Assembly: GCF_004000215.1 (NCBI RefSeq)
Contig: NZ_RBVY01000013.1
Span: forward strand, 1-48,929
Direction: 5' to 3'
From: Nitratireductor alexandrii
GTDB lineage: Bacteria > Pseudomonadota > Alphaproteobacteria > Rhizobiales > Rhizobiaceae
Length of the DNA stretch: 48,929 bases
Under the pieces are notes generated by a model. The model made no database searches and was not told where the DNA came from. It saw only the letters and a program-made list of their open reading frames with translations. Positions 7,295 to 14,660 of the stretch are shown here, piece by piece. Position numbers and translations under genes: made by a program. Each line of letters begins with the position of its first letter. Position 1 is the stretch's first letter.

Positions 7295-7891
7295 ATGGAC
7301 ATGTCATCGCATGATCAGGGTTTGCGACGGGCGGTTTGGTTGGTCGCCCTTCTCAATCTCGCCTATTTCGGCGTCGAGTTTGCCGTCGCGCTCGCCATCG
7401 GCTCCGTGTCGCTCTTCGCCGACAGCGTCGACTTTCTGGAGGACACGTCGGTCAACTTCCTGATCCTTGCGGCGCTCGGATGGTCCGCCCGCCGCCGCGC
7501 CAAAGTCGGAATGGCGCTCGCCGGTATCCTGCTCATCCCCGGCCTCGCAACGCTCTGGACAGCGTGGGACAAGTTCGTCGCACCGACACCTCCAGAGCCC
7601 CTCGCGCTGTCATTGACCGGCCTCGGGGCTCTTGCGGTCAACCTCTCCTGCGCCCTCATGCTGACCCGGTTCCGGCGCCATAGCGGCAGTCTGACGAAGG
7701 CCGCCTTCCTTTCGGCGCGCAACGATGCGCTGGCGAACATCGCGATCATCGCGGCCGGCCTGCTCACCGTTTACACCCTGTCCGCTTGGCCGGACCTGAT
7801 CGTCGGCCTGGGCATCGCCGCGATCAACGCCGATGCGGCGCGGGAGGTCTGGCAGGCGGCGCGTCAAGAACACCGTGCTACAGAAGCGTGA
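7295..7891 (+). CDS. CDF-like cation transporter, short form
   Basis: 198 residues from ATG 7295, ten bases after the fusion gene. The N-terminal helix pair has the CDF-like block SLFADSVDFLEDTSVNFLIL, similar to the S-x3-D-x3-D metal-site motif of cation diffusion facilitators. A second helix repeat near KAAFLSARNDALANIAIIAA carries the paired N-D residues of helix V. It lacks the roughly 90-residue cytoplasmic C-terminal domain, and LEDTS replaces the usual HxxxD. Such short CDF-like proteins occur widely in proteobacteria; the substrate is uncertain. It is the last gene of the fluoride operon. Confidence 0.75.
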   Translation: MDMSSHDQGLRRAVWLVALLNLAYFGVEFAVALAIGSVSLFADSVDFLEDTSVNFLILAALGWSARRRAKVGMALAGILLIPGLATLWTAWDKFVAPTPPEPLALSLTGLGALAVNLSCALMLTRFRRHSGSLTKAAFLSARNDALANIAIIAAGLLTVYTLSAWPDLIVGLGIAAINADAAREVWQAARQEHRATEA

Positions 7892-8059
7892 TCTCCGCTA
7901 TGGCAACGTTTGAACGAACTCGAGCATATGAGTTTTTCCTGTGAATGCCACGTATATTTCGCCCTGCTTGCGCATTGTCTTGTCACGCTCTTTCGCAGTC
8001 CTTCTCTTCGTCACGCTCGACTATGAATGCCTGGAGCCAGGCGGCTGCTCTTCTTGGAG

Positions 8060-8174
8060 CATAGCTTGTCCCTGATCGGGTGGGTTCTGGTCGCAGTCGG
8101 CGTGATGGGTTGGCTTTGGTGCGGCGCTCACATCAGTGGGCCCAAGAACGCCGAACTGGTCATCGTAGGCGTTT
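8060..8174 (+). pseudogene. Isoprenylcysteine methyltransferase-family remnant
   Basis: About 37 residues, LIGWVLVAVGVMGWLWCGAH followed by ISGPKNAELVIVGV, then TGA. This resembles the LGR-LWC-x2-YIGGRK-x-ELV-x2-GPYS segment of membrane methyltransferases, but the start, the helices before it and the catalytic GPYxxxRNP motif are gone or out of frame. Bases 7892-8059 contain no supported gene, though one frame reads FAVLLFVTLDYE, which may be the preceding helix. Similarity is by motif recall only. Confidence 0.35.
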
Positions 8175-8387
8175 GAGGTCTGCTGCGCACGAATTCCGCG
8201 GTTCTTGCAACAATTCAGCCTGATCATCGAACCGGACAGCTACAGGGTTTCGGCAGCTCATTTCCGCAAGGAGACGCCAAGCGGTTCATCATCACCGGCG
8301 GCGTCATCAAGTTCCTGGAAGGGTCGCATGCTGCGGGTTCTCTGCGATGTTATTGCGCATATATAGAGGCCGTCGAGCCTGGGTGGG

Positions 8388-8472
8388 CTACTGCGCTGCA
8401 GTCAGTCCAGGCTCGGCGGTTTTGAACTCCGCCTTGAACTCGACTGGCGGCCTGTAGGCGAGGGCCGCATTG
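8388..8472 (-). pseudogene. IS3-type transposase C-terminal remnant
   Basis: On the minus strand the frame LNAALAYRPPVEFKAEFKTA followed by EPGLTAAQ ends at a stop at 8388-8390. N-A-A-L-x-YRPP is the normal ending of IS3-family (DDE) transposases. The upstream part is replaced by unrelated sequence beyond 8474, so only about 28 codons survive. It shows past insertion-sequence activity between the fluoride operon and the copper/thiol operon. Confidence 0.5.
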
Positions 8473-8647
8473 AGACGTGGTCAGTTTAGATCAAGATTAT
8501 GTGACGAGGCCAAAAACATCGTCGCCAGATTTTCAGCTCCGAAACTGCATCGTTCGGTTCGATCATTGATCAACACTTGGATCAGTGCGGCAGATGCGAC
8601 AGAAACGCATATCGACAGGCCATATGGTTTCGGGTATTCAATATGCC

Positions 8648-8986
8648 ATGGCAAGGTATGTTCGCATTTTCATGATCATGATGCTCGCCGCTTTCGCGGC
8701 GGGGACGGTCGTGCATGCCGCGAATGCCGCCACCATGAGCGCGAAGATGACGCTTGCCGTGATCGATGGTGCGGACATGGGCGACTGCCAGGATTGCTCG
8801 GACGGTAACGGCGATATGCCTCCGTGCGACAATGTCTGCGTATCGCCGATCCTGGCCGTCGTGCCGTCGGGCCAGACAAGCTTGCCGGGCGCTGAGACGA
8901 CTACCGACAGCTTTGTCCTCCAAAGCGTGACCGGGCGCACCGGCCCGCCCGACCCTTATCCTCCCCGAACCACCATTCTGAGCTGA
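8648..8986 (+). CDS. Secreted cysteine-containing small protein
   Basis: 112 residues from ATG 8648 (GTG or ATG codons upstream could extend it by about 20). A signal peptide is clear: MARYVRIFMIMMLAAFAAGT ending near HAANA. The mature part contains GDCQDCSDGNGDMPPCDNVC, giving four cysteines in C-x2-C and C-x3-C, then a proline-rich tail (GPPDPYPPRTTIL). This resembles DUF2946-like short secreted proteins found beside copper genes; I cannot assign it firmly. It opens the long co-directional copper/thiol gene set. The protein at 36528-36878 has a comparable plan (signal, CxxxC, proline tail). Confidence 0.6.
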   Translation: MARYVRIFMIMMLAAFAAGTVVHAANAATMSAKMTLAVIDGADMGDCQDCSDGNGDMPPCDNVCVSPILAVVPSGQTSLPGAETTTDSFVLQSVTGRTGPPDPYPPRTTILS

Positions 8987-9119
8987 CGCCGCCCGGAGTT
9001 CTTCCGGTTCGCGGTGCCTGACATCATGCGCGGTCAGACTGACCACCCATGATTCCGCTTCGCATCGCGCGGTCAGCGCGCTGCGGTCTCAAGCGCCCTC
9101 TCAGGATGGTTGGAACATC

Positions 9120-9926
9120 ATGGTTTTATATCTACCGACGCCGGGGCGTCGGGCTTTTCGCACATCCGCCGTGACCTTAGCGGCCAGTGCGGTACTCCCG
9201 ATCTTGGGGTTTCGGGCCACTTTCGGCGCGCTCGCCTTCGCCGCAATGAGCCTTTTGTCGGTCAGTTCGGCCGCACTTGCCGACGGGGATGCGCGGCGCG
9301 GCGCACAGGTCTATCGCGCCTGCGTTGCCTGCCATGCCCTCGCACCCGGCCTGCACCTCAGCGGTCCGAGCCTTGACGGCTTCATGGAGCGTATTGCGGG
9401 CACAGCGGACGGGTTCGTGCGCTATTCGAGCGGACTGCGGGAAGCGGGCTTCTCCTGGAACGCGGCCGCGCTCGACGGTTGGCTGAAAGACCCGGCGGGC
9501 ATGATCCCCGACACCTACATGACGTTCCGCGGAATCGACGATCCTCAGGCGCGCGCAGACCTCGTCGCCTTCCTCGAAATCGCCGGCCAGCCCGGCGGCG
9601 GCAGGAAGGTCGTCGACGAAGGTCTCATCCCGGCCGGCTGGCTGCGGGCCGGAGCGCCGGGGCCGATCGGCGATCCACCGCCTGAAATGCGCGTCACGGC
9701 AATCCGCCATTGCGGGGACAGCTATTTCATCACCACCGGCGACGGCCAGGAAACGCCCTATTGGGAGAAAAACATCCGGCTCAAGATCGACAGCGTCGAA
9801 ACCGGCCCGCCGGCGGGCGTCGCGGTGATCCTTGGGGCCGGCATGGGCGGTGACCGCTTCTCGGTAATCTTCTCCAGCCTTGCCGACCTCAATCATCTCG
9901 TCACGGAACGCTGTGAGGCGCGCTGA
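9120..9926 (+). CDS. Periplasmic c-type cytochrome with C-terminal extension
   Basis: 268 residues from ATG 9120. The N-terminal 54 residues hold a long hydrophobic signal ending at SSAALADGD. A heme c site CVACH is at 68-72, and TYMTFRG at about 137 supplies the likely methionine ligand, giving a class I cytochrome c of about 95 residues. The following 110 residues have no heme motif and include VTAIRHCGDSYFITTGDGQE, a separate small beta-rich domain of unknown role. Three bases later a Tat-exported beta-propeller begins, so the two are likely partners. Electron transfer in the periplasm is assured by the heme site; the donor and acceptor are unknown. Confidence 0.85.
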   Translation: MVLYLPTPGRRAFRTSAVTLAASAVLPILGFRATFGALAFAAMSLLSVSSAALADGDARRGAQVYRACVACHALAPGLHLSGPSLDGFMERIAGTADGFVRYSSGLREAGFSWNAAALDGWLKDPAGMIPDTYMTFRGIDDPQARADLVAFLEIAGQPGGGRKVVDEGLIPAGWLRAGAPGPIGDPPPEMRVTAIRHCGDSYFITTGDGQETPYWEKNIRLKIDSVETGPPAGVAVILGAGMGGDRFSVIFSSLADLNHLVTERCEAR

Positions 9927-9928
9927 AC

Positions 9929-10879
9929 ATGAAAGACACCGACATGACAACCACGCCCGAATATTCCGCTCGTCTTTCCAGACGTGCCTTCCTTGGCGCA
10001 CTGGCGGCGGGCGCCGGGCTGATCGGCCTGCCGTTCAGCCTTCGCGCCGCACCCGGGGCAAGCGGCCCCGCCATCGCCTTCGATGGCGAAGCGTTGATCC
10101 TGGCCGAAGGCGCCCTTTCCCGCAGCGAAGGCGCCGGCGGCTGGATAGATCTGTCCGCCCCAGCCGGAGGCGGTATCCTCTCGCTCGCGACGCATCCGGG
10201 CCGGCCCGGCCGGATAGTGGCGGGCCTCACGAGCGGCGGCGTCGCCGTCTCTGAAGATGGCGGAAATAACTGGGAGGCGAGAAGCCAAGGCTTGCCCGCT
10301 GCTACGGTGACCGCCGTCACCGTAGCAGCGGCTGAACCGGATGCCATCTATGCCGCCATTCGCGGCGACGGGCTATGGCAAAGCGAGGATGCCGGCGAGT
10401 CCTGGGCGTTCGCGATGGATCGCCCGTGGCTAGCAGACGCCGAGCGTGATCTGACGGCATTGGCCTCGGTCGATCTGGCAACGGGCATGGGCGGCATCTG
10501 GATTTATGCCGGGACCGAACTGGGTCTCACCCGCGTGCCGGATTGCTTCTGCCGCTGGCAGGACGTGCAGCCGGGCGATGCGATGGACGCGCTTGTCTCG
10601 GGGAAGCCGGCACAAATGGAGGCGCCGCTTCCCGCAGGCGAGGCGATAAACGCGTTGGTCAGCGCGGCTTCATTGCCCACTCGGCTTTACGCCGCACTGC
10701 CTTCGGGCATCTGGGAATCGCAGGATGCCGGAGTCGTGTGGTCGCAAAAGTCGAACACGCGCGCGCTGGCCATCGCTGTCCACCCCACCAATGCCGATCA
10801 TGTCGTCGCCATCACCGGCGATGGCCTCGCCCGGAGCCGCGATGGCGGCGCGAACTGGACCGCGCTCGCGCGCGCATAA
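9929..10879 (+). CDS. Tat-exported BNR/VPS10-type beta-propeller protein
   Basis: 316 residues. The N-terminus LSRRAFLGALAAGAGLIGLP is a twin-arginine signal. The mature chain repeats the BNR/sialidase-type aspartate box (S-x-D-x-G-x-x-W): VSEDGGNNWEA, QSEDAGESWAF, ESQDAGVVWSQ and RSRDGGANWTA, spaced about 50-150 residues apart, so four or more propeller blades. Such proteins are usually binding or scaffold proteins (photosystem assembly Ycf48-like, sortilin-like), not necessarily glycosidases. Tat export implies folding, perhaps with cofactor, before export. Location between a cytochrome c and DUF411 suggests a role in metalloprotein assembly; that is inference. The gene contains a long perfect palindrome (10296-10331). 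Confidence 0.8.
   Translation: MKDTDMTTTPEYSARLSRRAFLGALAAGAGLIGLPFSLRAAPGASGPAIAFDGEALILAEGALSRSEGAGGWIDLSAPAGGGILSLATHPGRPGRIVAGLTSGGVAVSEDGGNNWEARSQGLPAATVTAVTVAAAEPDAIYAAIRGDGLWQSEDAGESWAFAMDRPWLADAERDLTALASVDLATGMGGIWIYAGTELGLTRVPDCFCRWQDVQPGDAMDALVSGKPAQMEAPLPAGEAINALVSAASLPTRLYAALPSGIWESQDAGVVWSQKSNTRALAIAVHPTNADHVVAITGDGLARSRDGGANWTALARA
10296..10331. repeat. Perfect 16-bp inverted repeat with 4-nt loop inside the propeller gene
   Basis: The arm CCGCTGCTACGGTGAC (10296-10311) is followed by CGCC and the exact reverse complement (10316-10331). It encodes a near-symmetric peptide (AATVTAVTVAAA). In RNA this would be a very stable hairpin inside the coding sequence. Confidence 0.9.
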
Positions 10880-10890
10880 TGGAGAATGTC

Positions 10891-11376
10891 ATGAACAGGA
10901 AAACAATTGCCGTAGCCGTCGTCGCCGTGGTTGCCGTTGGCGGTATCGCCTACTGGTCGCTGGGTTCGGCGAGCTCGCCTCAAGGTTCCGCCGTCGCGGC
11001 AGCGTCGGACAACAAGACGATCACGATCTGGCGCGATCCGGGCTGCGGGTGCTGCGATGCCTATGCCGACTATCTGGAGGGCAATGGCTACACAGTGACG
11101 CGCGTCGACGACACCAACTTCGACAAGCGCTCGATCGAGGCCGGGGTTCCGCGGCAAGGAATCGGATGCCACTTGGCCGAGATCGACGGCTATGTCGTGA
11201 GCGGGCTCGTGCCGGTCGAGATCATCGAGCGGCTTGTCGCCGAACGGCCAGACATCACCGGGATCACACTGCCCGGCATGCCGGCCAACGCTCCCGGCAT
11301 GGCGCCGGCAAAAACCGGCACGCTAAAGACCTACGCCTTCGGCGAGGGCGGGGTCTCCGTTTATTCCGATGAATGA
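10891..11376 (+). CDS. DUF411 periplasmic metal-associated protein
   Basis: 161 residues, ATG 10891 with GGAGAATGTC upstream. An N-terminal membrane anchor/signal (KTIAVAVVAVVAVGGIAYWS) precedes the DUF411 domain: TITIWRDPGCGCCDAYADYL (Cys 52, 54, 55), a variable middle, then GIGCHLAEIDGYVVSGLVP (Cys 93, His 94) and a C-terminal GMPANAPGM segment rich in Met/Pro. DUF411 has a thioredoxin-like start with a Cys cluster and is regularly coded with copper-resistance genes; copper binding is the usual proposal. It sits between the propeller and a tiny membrane protein whose start overlaps its stop. Confidence 0.9.
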   Translation: MNRKTIAVAVVAVVAVGGIAYWSLGSASSPQGSAVAAASDNKTITIWRDPGCGCCDAYADYLEGNGYTVTRVDDTNFDKRSIEAGVPRQGIGCHLAEIDGYVVSGLVPVEIIERLVAERPDITGITLPGMPANAPGMAPAKTGTLKTYAFGEGGVSVYSDE

Positions 11377-11506
11377 GTTCATGGGCGGAATGGAGGGCTT
11401 GATGGGTTGGATGATGGTCGGCAGCGGTCTCGTAGCGCTTCTGGTCCTTGCTGTCCTGATCCTCGGCCTCTTCGCGCTGGTGAAATATCTGCGGGGGCCG
11501 CAATGA
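11369..11506 (+). CDS. 45-residue Met-rich single-pass membrane protein
   Basis: ATG 11369 overlaps the last codons of the DUF411 gene, and the TGA at 11504-11506 overlaps the start of the next cytochrome gene. The peptide begins MNEFMGGMEGLMGWMMVGSG and then has one helix (LVALLVLAVLILGLFALVKY) before LRGPQ. Seven methionines in the first sixteen residues on the likely periplasmic face suggest soft-metal (copper) contact. No named family is known to me. Its tight overlap on both sides supports it as real despite its size. Confidence 0.7.
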   Translation: MNEFMGGMEGLMGWMMVGSGLVALLVLAVLILGLFALVKYLRGPQ

Positions 11507-11988
11507 GGCGCAACGTGATCCTCCTTTCCGCTGTCGCCGTTTCGACGTTGGCAGCCATCGTCTCGTTTGCGCAAGTACAGGGTGGCAATGCGCGAGCGGC
11601 GGACGTGACGTTCCTTGGCCAGCCCGTGACGAGCGAACAAATCGCCCGCGGCAAGGAGATCTATGCCGAGAACTGTGCCTCCTGCCACGGCGCAAACCTT
11701 GAAGGCCAACCGAACTGGAAACGCCGGCTGGAGAACGGCCGCATGCCGGCGCCGCCGCACGATGAAAGCGGACACACCTGGCACCACTCGGACCAGGACC
11801 TGTTCGCCATCACCAAGCTCGGCGTCGGCGGTGTCGTCCCGGGCTATGAGAGCGACATGCTTGCCTTCGGGGAAATCCTGAGCGACGAGGAAATCGCCGC
11901 CGCGCTCGCCTTTATCAAGAGCACCTGGCCCGAGCGCCAGCGGGACGTCCAGGCTCGAATTACGGCCAGCGACGGGGACGGCTCATGA
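11503..11988 (+). CDS. Periplasmic c-type cytochrome
   Basis: 161 residues, ATG 11503. The signal peptide runs to about ARAADV. EIYAENCASCHGANLEGQPN gives the heme c motif at Cys 58-Cys 61-His 62, and later methionines (MPAPPHDESG, ESDMLAFGEIL) supply candidate axial ligands. LSDEEIAAALAFIKSTWPER is the normal C-terminal helix of class I cytochromes c. HTWHHSDQDLF adds four clustered histidines not usual for the family. The last four bases overlap the next gene (ATGA), a CcmG-like thioredoxin. It would carry electrons in the periplasm, perhaps linked to the thiol proteins downstream. Confidence 0.9.
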   Translation: MRRNVILLSAVAVSTLAAIVSFAQVQGGNARAADVTFLGQPVTSEQIARGKEIYAENCASCHGANLEGQPNWKRRLENGRMPAPPHDESGHTWHHSDQDLFAITKLGVGGVVPGYESDMLAFGEILSDEEIAAALAFIKSTWPERQRDVQARITASDGDGS

Positions 11989-12590
11989 GCAGAACCGACG
12001 AATATCCCACGGTTCCGATGCGCCGCCGCAATGTCCTGGCCTTCCTGCCTCTTGCTGTAGCGGCCGTGCTCGGCGTGGTGCTGGCCTGGGGGCTCACGCG
12101 TGATCCAGGCAACCTGCCGTCTACGCTGATCGGCAAGGCGGTGCCCGACTTCGCGCTGCCGCCGGTCAAGGGCCGGACGCTTGGCCTGTCGAGCACCGAT
12201 CTCAAGGGCGAAGTCTCGCTGGTCAATGTCTTCGCCTCCTGGTGCGTTGCCTGCCGCGCGGAGCACCCCTTGTTCATGAAGCTTGCGGCGCAAGGCGCCG
12301 TGCCGCTGCACGGCCTCAACTACAAGGACCAGCCGGACGATGCGGCGAAATGGCTGGACAGCCTTGGCGATCCCTACACGCGCACCGGGGCCGACATCAG
12401 CGGACGCGTGGCCATCGATTGGGGTGTCTACGGCGTGCCCGAGACATTCGTCATCGGCGCGGACGGACGTGTTGCCTACAAGCATATCGGCCCGGTGAGC
12501 GAAGAGGCACTCACGGGCACCATCCTGCCGCTCGTGGAGGAACTGCGCCGTCAGGCGGAAGGCGATAAAGACCTGGGAGACGGCCAATGA
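11985..12590 (+). CDS. CcmG/DsbE-like membrane-anchored thioredoxin
   Basis: 201 residues. An N-terminal anchor (FLPLAVAAVLGVVLAWGL) is followed by IGKAVPDFALPPVKGRTLGL and the active site FASWCVACRAEHP (Cys 87 and 90). GVYGVPETFVIGADGRVAYK is the CcmG-specific 'GVPETF' loop that contacts apocytochrome. CcmG reduces the heme-binding cysteines of apocytochrome c before heme attachment. Here it lies directly behind a cytochrome c gene and overlaps the next, TlpA-like gene, so it may serve the two cytochromes of this cluster instead of, or in addition to, the general ccm system. Its reductant would be CcdA at 16584. Confidence 0.9.
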   Translation: MSRTDEYPTVPMRRRNVLAFLPLAVAAVLGVVLAWGLTRDPGNLPSTLIGKAVPDFALPPVKGRTLGLSSTDLKGEVSLVNVFASWCVACRAEHPLFMKLAAQGAVPLHGLNYKDQPDDAAKWLDSLGDPYTRTGADISGRVAIDWGVYGVPETFVIGADGRVAYKHIGPVSEEALTGTILPLVEELRRQAEGDKDLGDGQ

Positions 12591-13195
12591 GGAACCTCCT
12601 GCAGGGACAGCGCACAATCGTATTTCTGGCGGCAGGCACGCTAACCCTGGCCGCGATCGCGATCGTCGGCGTGATCTATTTCAGCGGAGGCACGCCAGTG
12701 CGTGCGCCTCAAGGCGGAGGACAGGCTGAGACGGCCTCGTCCCGGTCCTTCGTGATGCACGAGGCGCCGCGGCCGCTCCCCGAAATCGAGTTTGAGGACG
12801 GGAACGGTGAGGCTCTTACGCTGGCCGATTTGAGGGGCAAGACCGTGTTGCTCAACGTCTGGGCGACGTGGTGCGTGCCCTGCCGCGAGGAGATGCCGAC
12901 GCTCGATGCACTTGAAGCGGAACTCGGTGGCCCTGGCTTCGAGGTCGTGCCGCTCTCGGTCGACCGGGCCGGGCCGGAGGTGGTTCGGAAGTTCTACGCC
13001 GAAATCGGCATCGAGCATCTCGGCCTCTACATCGACGCCTCCATGCGGGCTTCGTTCGACCTCCAGGCGCCAGGACTGCCGACGACGCTTCTGATCGACA
13101 GCGAGGGCCGAGAATTGGGAAGGCTCGTCGGTCCGGCCGAGTGGGACACGCCCGAGATGATTGCATTTCTCAAAAACAATCTGACGTCAAACTGA
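12587..13195 (+). CDS. TlpA-family membrane-anchored thioredoxin
   Basis: 202 residues, ATG 12587 overlapping the previous stop. After an N-terminal anchor (TIVFLAAGTLTLAAIAIVGV) and a linker, LTLADLRGKTVLLNVWATWC then VPCREEMPTLDAL is the TlpA motif with Cys 96/Cys 99. APGLPTTLLIDSEGRELGRL carries the cis-proline loop. TlpA proteins reduce the Cu ligands of SCO and of cytochrome oxidase CoxB in rhizobia, which fits the SCO and PCuAC genes further down this same gene set. It differs from the upstream CcmG in having LPTT rather than VPET at the cis-proline. Confidence 0.9.
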   Translation: MRNLLQGQRTIVFLAAGTLTLAAIAIVGVIYFSGGTPVRAPQGGGQAETASSRSFVMHEAPRPLPEIEFEDGNGEALTLADLRGKTVLLNVWATWCVPCREEMPTLDALEAELGGPGFEVVPLSVDRAGPEVVRKFYAEIGIEHLGLYIDASMRASFDLQAPGLPTTLLIDSEGRELGRLVGPAEWDTPEMIAFLKNNLTSN

Positions 13196-13208
13196 GAAGG
13201 AAGCCTCC

Positions 13209-13643
13209 ATGGCCGATACACAACAGTCACAATCTCAAGACGGCTCGCTCGGTCGCGACCTGCTCTATGCCCTTCGCTACTACCTCGGCGGCCGACGCGG
13301 CCTGCTCGTGCTCGCCGGACTGGCGATCGCGGCCGGTCTGGCGTTGAACTGGAGTTGGTTGGCCGCTGTCGGCACCGCGCCGATCCTGATCAGCGTGTTG
13401 CCTTGCCTCGCCATGTGCGCCCTCGGCCTGTGCATGAACCGGTCGGGCGGCAAGTCCTGCTCGACCGGCGCGAGTAACTCCGACCCGGCGGCGATCGAGG
13501 ACGCAGGGGCAGACACGCAGGAAGTTGCTCTCGACGCACCGCCTGACCGCGCGGCGCGCAATCCACCAATCAGAGGCGACGCCGCCGTTCTTGCAAGCCC
13601 CGAACCGCAACCCTCCAAGGAAAGGAGACCGACCGATGCGTAA
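13209..13643 (+). CDS. Two-helix membrane protein with conserved cysteines and disordered tail
   Basis: 144 residues from ATG 13209 (AAGGAAG upstream). Residues about 30-75 form two hydrophobic helices: GLLVLAGLAIAAGLALNWSW and GTAPILISVLPCLAMCALGL, continuing CMNRSGGKSC. Four cysteines lie in or just after helix 2 (LPCLAMCALGLCMNRSGGKSC spacing). This resembles the short 'DUF2933-type' membrane proteins of metal clusters, without certainty. The last 75 residues are Pro/Ala/Glu-rich and probably unstructured. Its stop overlaps the following Met-rich gene. A role in membrane copper or thiol transfer is only suggested by cysteines and neighbours. Confidence 0.7.
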   Translation: MADTQQSQSQDGSLGRDLLYALRYYLGGRRGLLVLAGLAIAAGLALNWSWLAAVGTAPILISVLPCLAMCALGLCMNRSGGKSCSTGASNSDPAAIEDAGADTQEVALDAPPDRAARNPPIRGDAAVLASPEPQPSKERRPTDA

Positions 13644-13881
13644 ATCGATCAAAGCGCTTGCCATCACTTCCACCGTCATCGCGGGCCTCGCGGCTGCACC
13701 CGCGCTGTATGCCCATGACTCAGAGGAGTCCGGCGGCTCCATGATGGGCATGATGAATATGATGGGCCAGATGAGCGAGATGATGGAGGGCTGCAACAAG
13801 ATGATGCAGTCCATGAGCCATGACGGCTCCGGACGGCCCAACGAGCAGTGGCGCGAGAAATCACCCGACAACAACGGCTAA
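13636..13881 (+). CDS. Met-rich periplasmic protein
   Basis: 81 residues, ATG 13636 with AAAGGAGA upstream. The signal peptide (ALAITSTVIAGLAAAPALYA) is followed by HDSEESGGSMMGMMNMMGQM then SEMMEGCNKMMQSMSHDG. Twelve methionines, one cysteine and two histidines in about 40 residues form a soft-metal binding stretch like those of CopA/CopB/PcoA Met-rich segments. The C-terminal 20 residues are polar. It overlaps the previous gene and is followed by a strong hairpin, which may end or attenuate the upstream part of the operon. Copper buffering in the periplasm is likely; no fold family is assigned. Confidence 0.8.
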   Translation: MRKSIKALAITSTVIAGLAAAPALYAHDSEESGGSMMGMMNMMGQMSEMMEGCNKMMQSMSHDGSGRPNEQWREKSPDNNG

Positions 13882-13894
13882 GCCGCCCAATCCC

Positions 13895-13923
13895 GGCCCG
13901 CCCTCCATCCCGGAGGGTGGGCC
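13895..13923 (+). terminator. 12-bp GC hairpin between the Met-rich and SCO genes
   Basis: GGCCCGCCCTCC (13895-13906), loop ATCCC, GGAGGGTGGGCC (13912-13923), paired throughout with one G-T wobble. No T-run follows, so it could be an attenuator, an RNA-stabilising structure or a Rho-assisted stop that divides the long gene set in two. Confidence 0.55.
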
Positions 13924-14015
13924 GGTCACAGCCTGGCATCGCAACGTGCCCAGATAATCGAGGGGCCATATCGCGATGGGCCGTGCTTGGACAGGGCCTT
14001 TCGAGGAAGACTGAT

Positions 14016-14660
14016 ATGACATCAACCAAAACAACGCAGCTCAGGCGCATACGCTTCAGCTTATGGATCCTCGTGGCCGCTGCTGCGCTGGCGCTCGGTG
14101 GCGCCTATTTCGTCCGGACGATCGGCATCCGTGAGCCGCCGCCGCCGGTCACCGTCGGCGAAGCCGCGATTCGCTCCGAGTTTTCGTTGATCGACCACAA
14201 TGGAAATCGCGTAACCGAGGCCGACTTCCTCGGACGCTGGCAACTCGTGTTCTTCGGATTCACCCATTGCCCGGACGTCTGCCCGACCACGCTCGCCTAT
14301 ATGGCGAATGTGCTGGATCGGCTTGGGGAGGAGGTCGAGCGCGTCGCACCGATCTTCATCACGGTCGACCCGTCCCGCGACACGCCGGAGGTGATGGCGG
14401 AATACGTCCAGGCCTTTCACCCGAAGCTGGTCGGACTGACCGGCTCCGAAGCCGAGGTCGCCGCGGCTGCCCAATCCTTCCGCGTCTACTACGAGAAGAT
14501 GGAAGAGGAAACGGCTCCGGACGGATACCTGATGGCTCACTCCGGGCACATCTACCTGATGACACCCGAAGGGCGCTTTGAGGATGTCTTCCGGGAAGGT
14601 GACCAGTCCGCGGAAGAGATGGCCACCGATATCCTTCCAAGAATGAACAGGAAACAATGA
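14016..14660 (+). CDS. SCO1/SenC-family copper chaperone
   Basis: 214 residues, ATG 14016. One N-terminal anchor (LWILVAAAALALGGAYFV) is followed by the SCO thioredoxin fold: FSLIDHNGNRVTEADFLGRW, then VFFGFTHCPDVCPTTLAYMA with the copper pair Cys 85/Cys 89. DPSRDTPEVMAEYVQAF and YLMAHSGHIYLMTPEG with the third ligand histidine are present as well. SCO proteins deliver Cu to the CuA site of cytochrome oxidase CoxB, or act as thiol reductants. Its stop overlaps the PCuAC gene, the usual partner. A second classical SCO lies at 30741 in a differently regulated operon, so the two may serve different oxidases or metal states. Confidence 0.95.
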   Translation: MTSTKTTQLRRIRFSLWILVAAAALALGGAYFVRTIGIREPPPPVTVGEAAIRSEFSLIDHNGNRVTEADFLGRWQLVFFGFTHCPDVCPTTLAYMANVLDRLGEEVERVAPIFITVDPSRDTPEVMAEYVQAFHPKLVGLTGSEAEVAAAAQSFRVYYEKMEEETAPDGYLMAHSGHIYLMTPEGRFEDVFREGDQSAEEMATDILPRMNRKQ

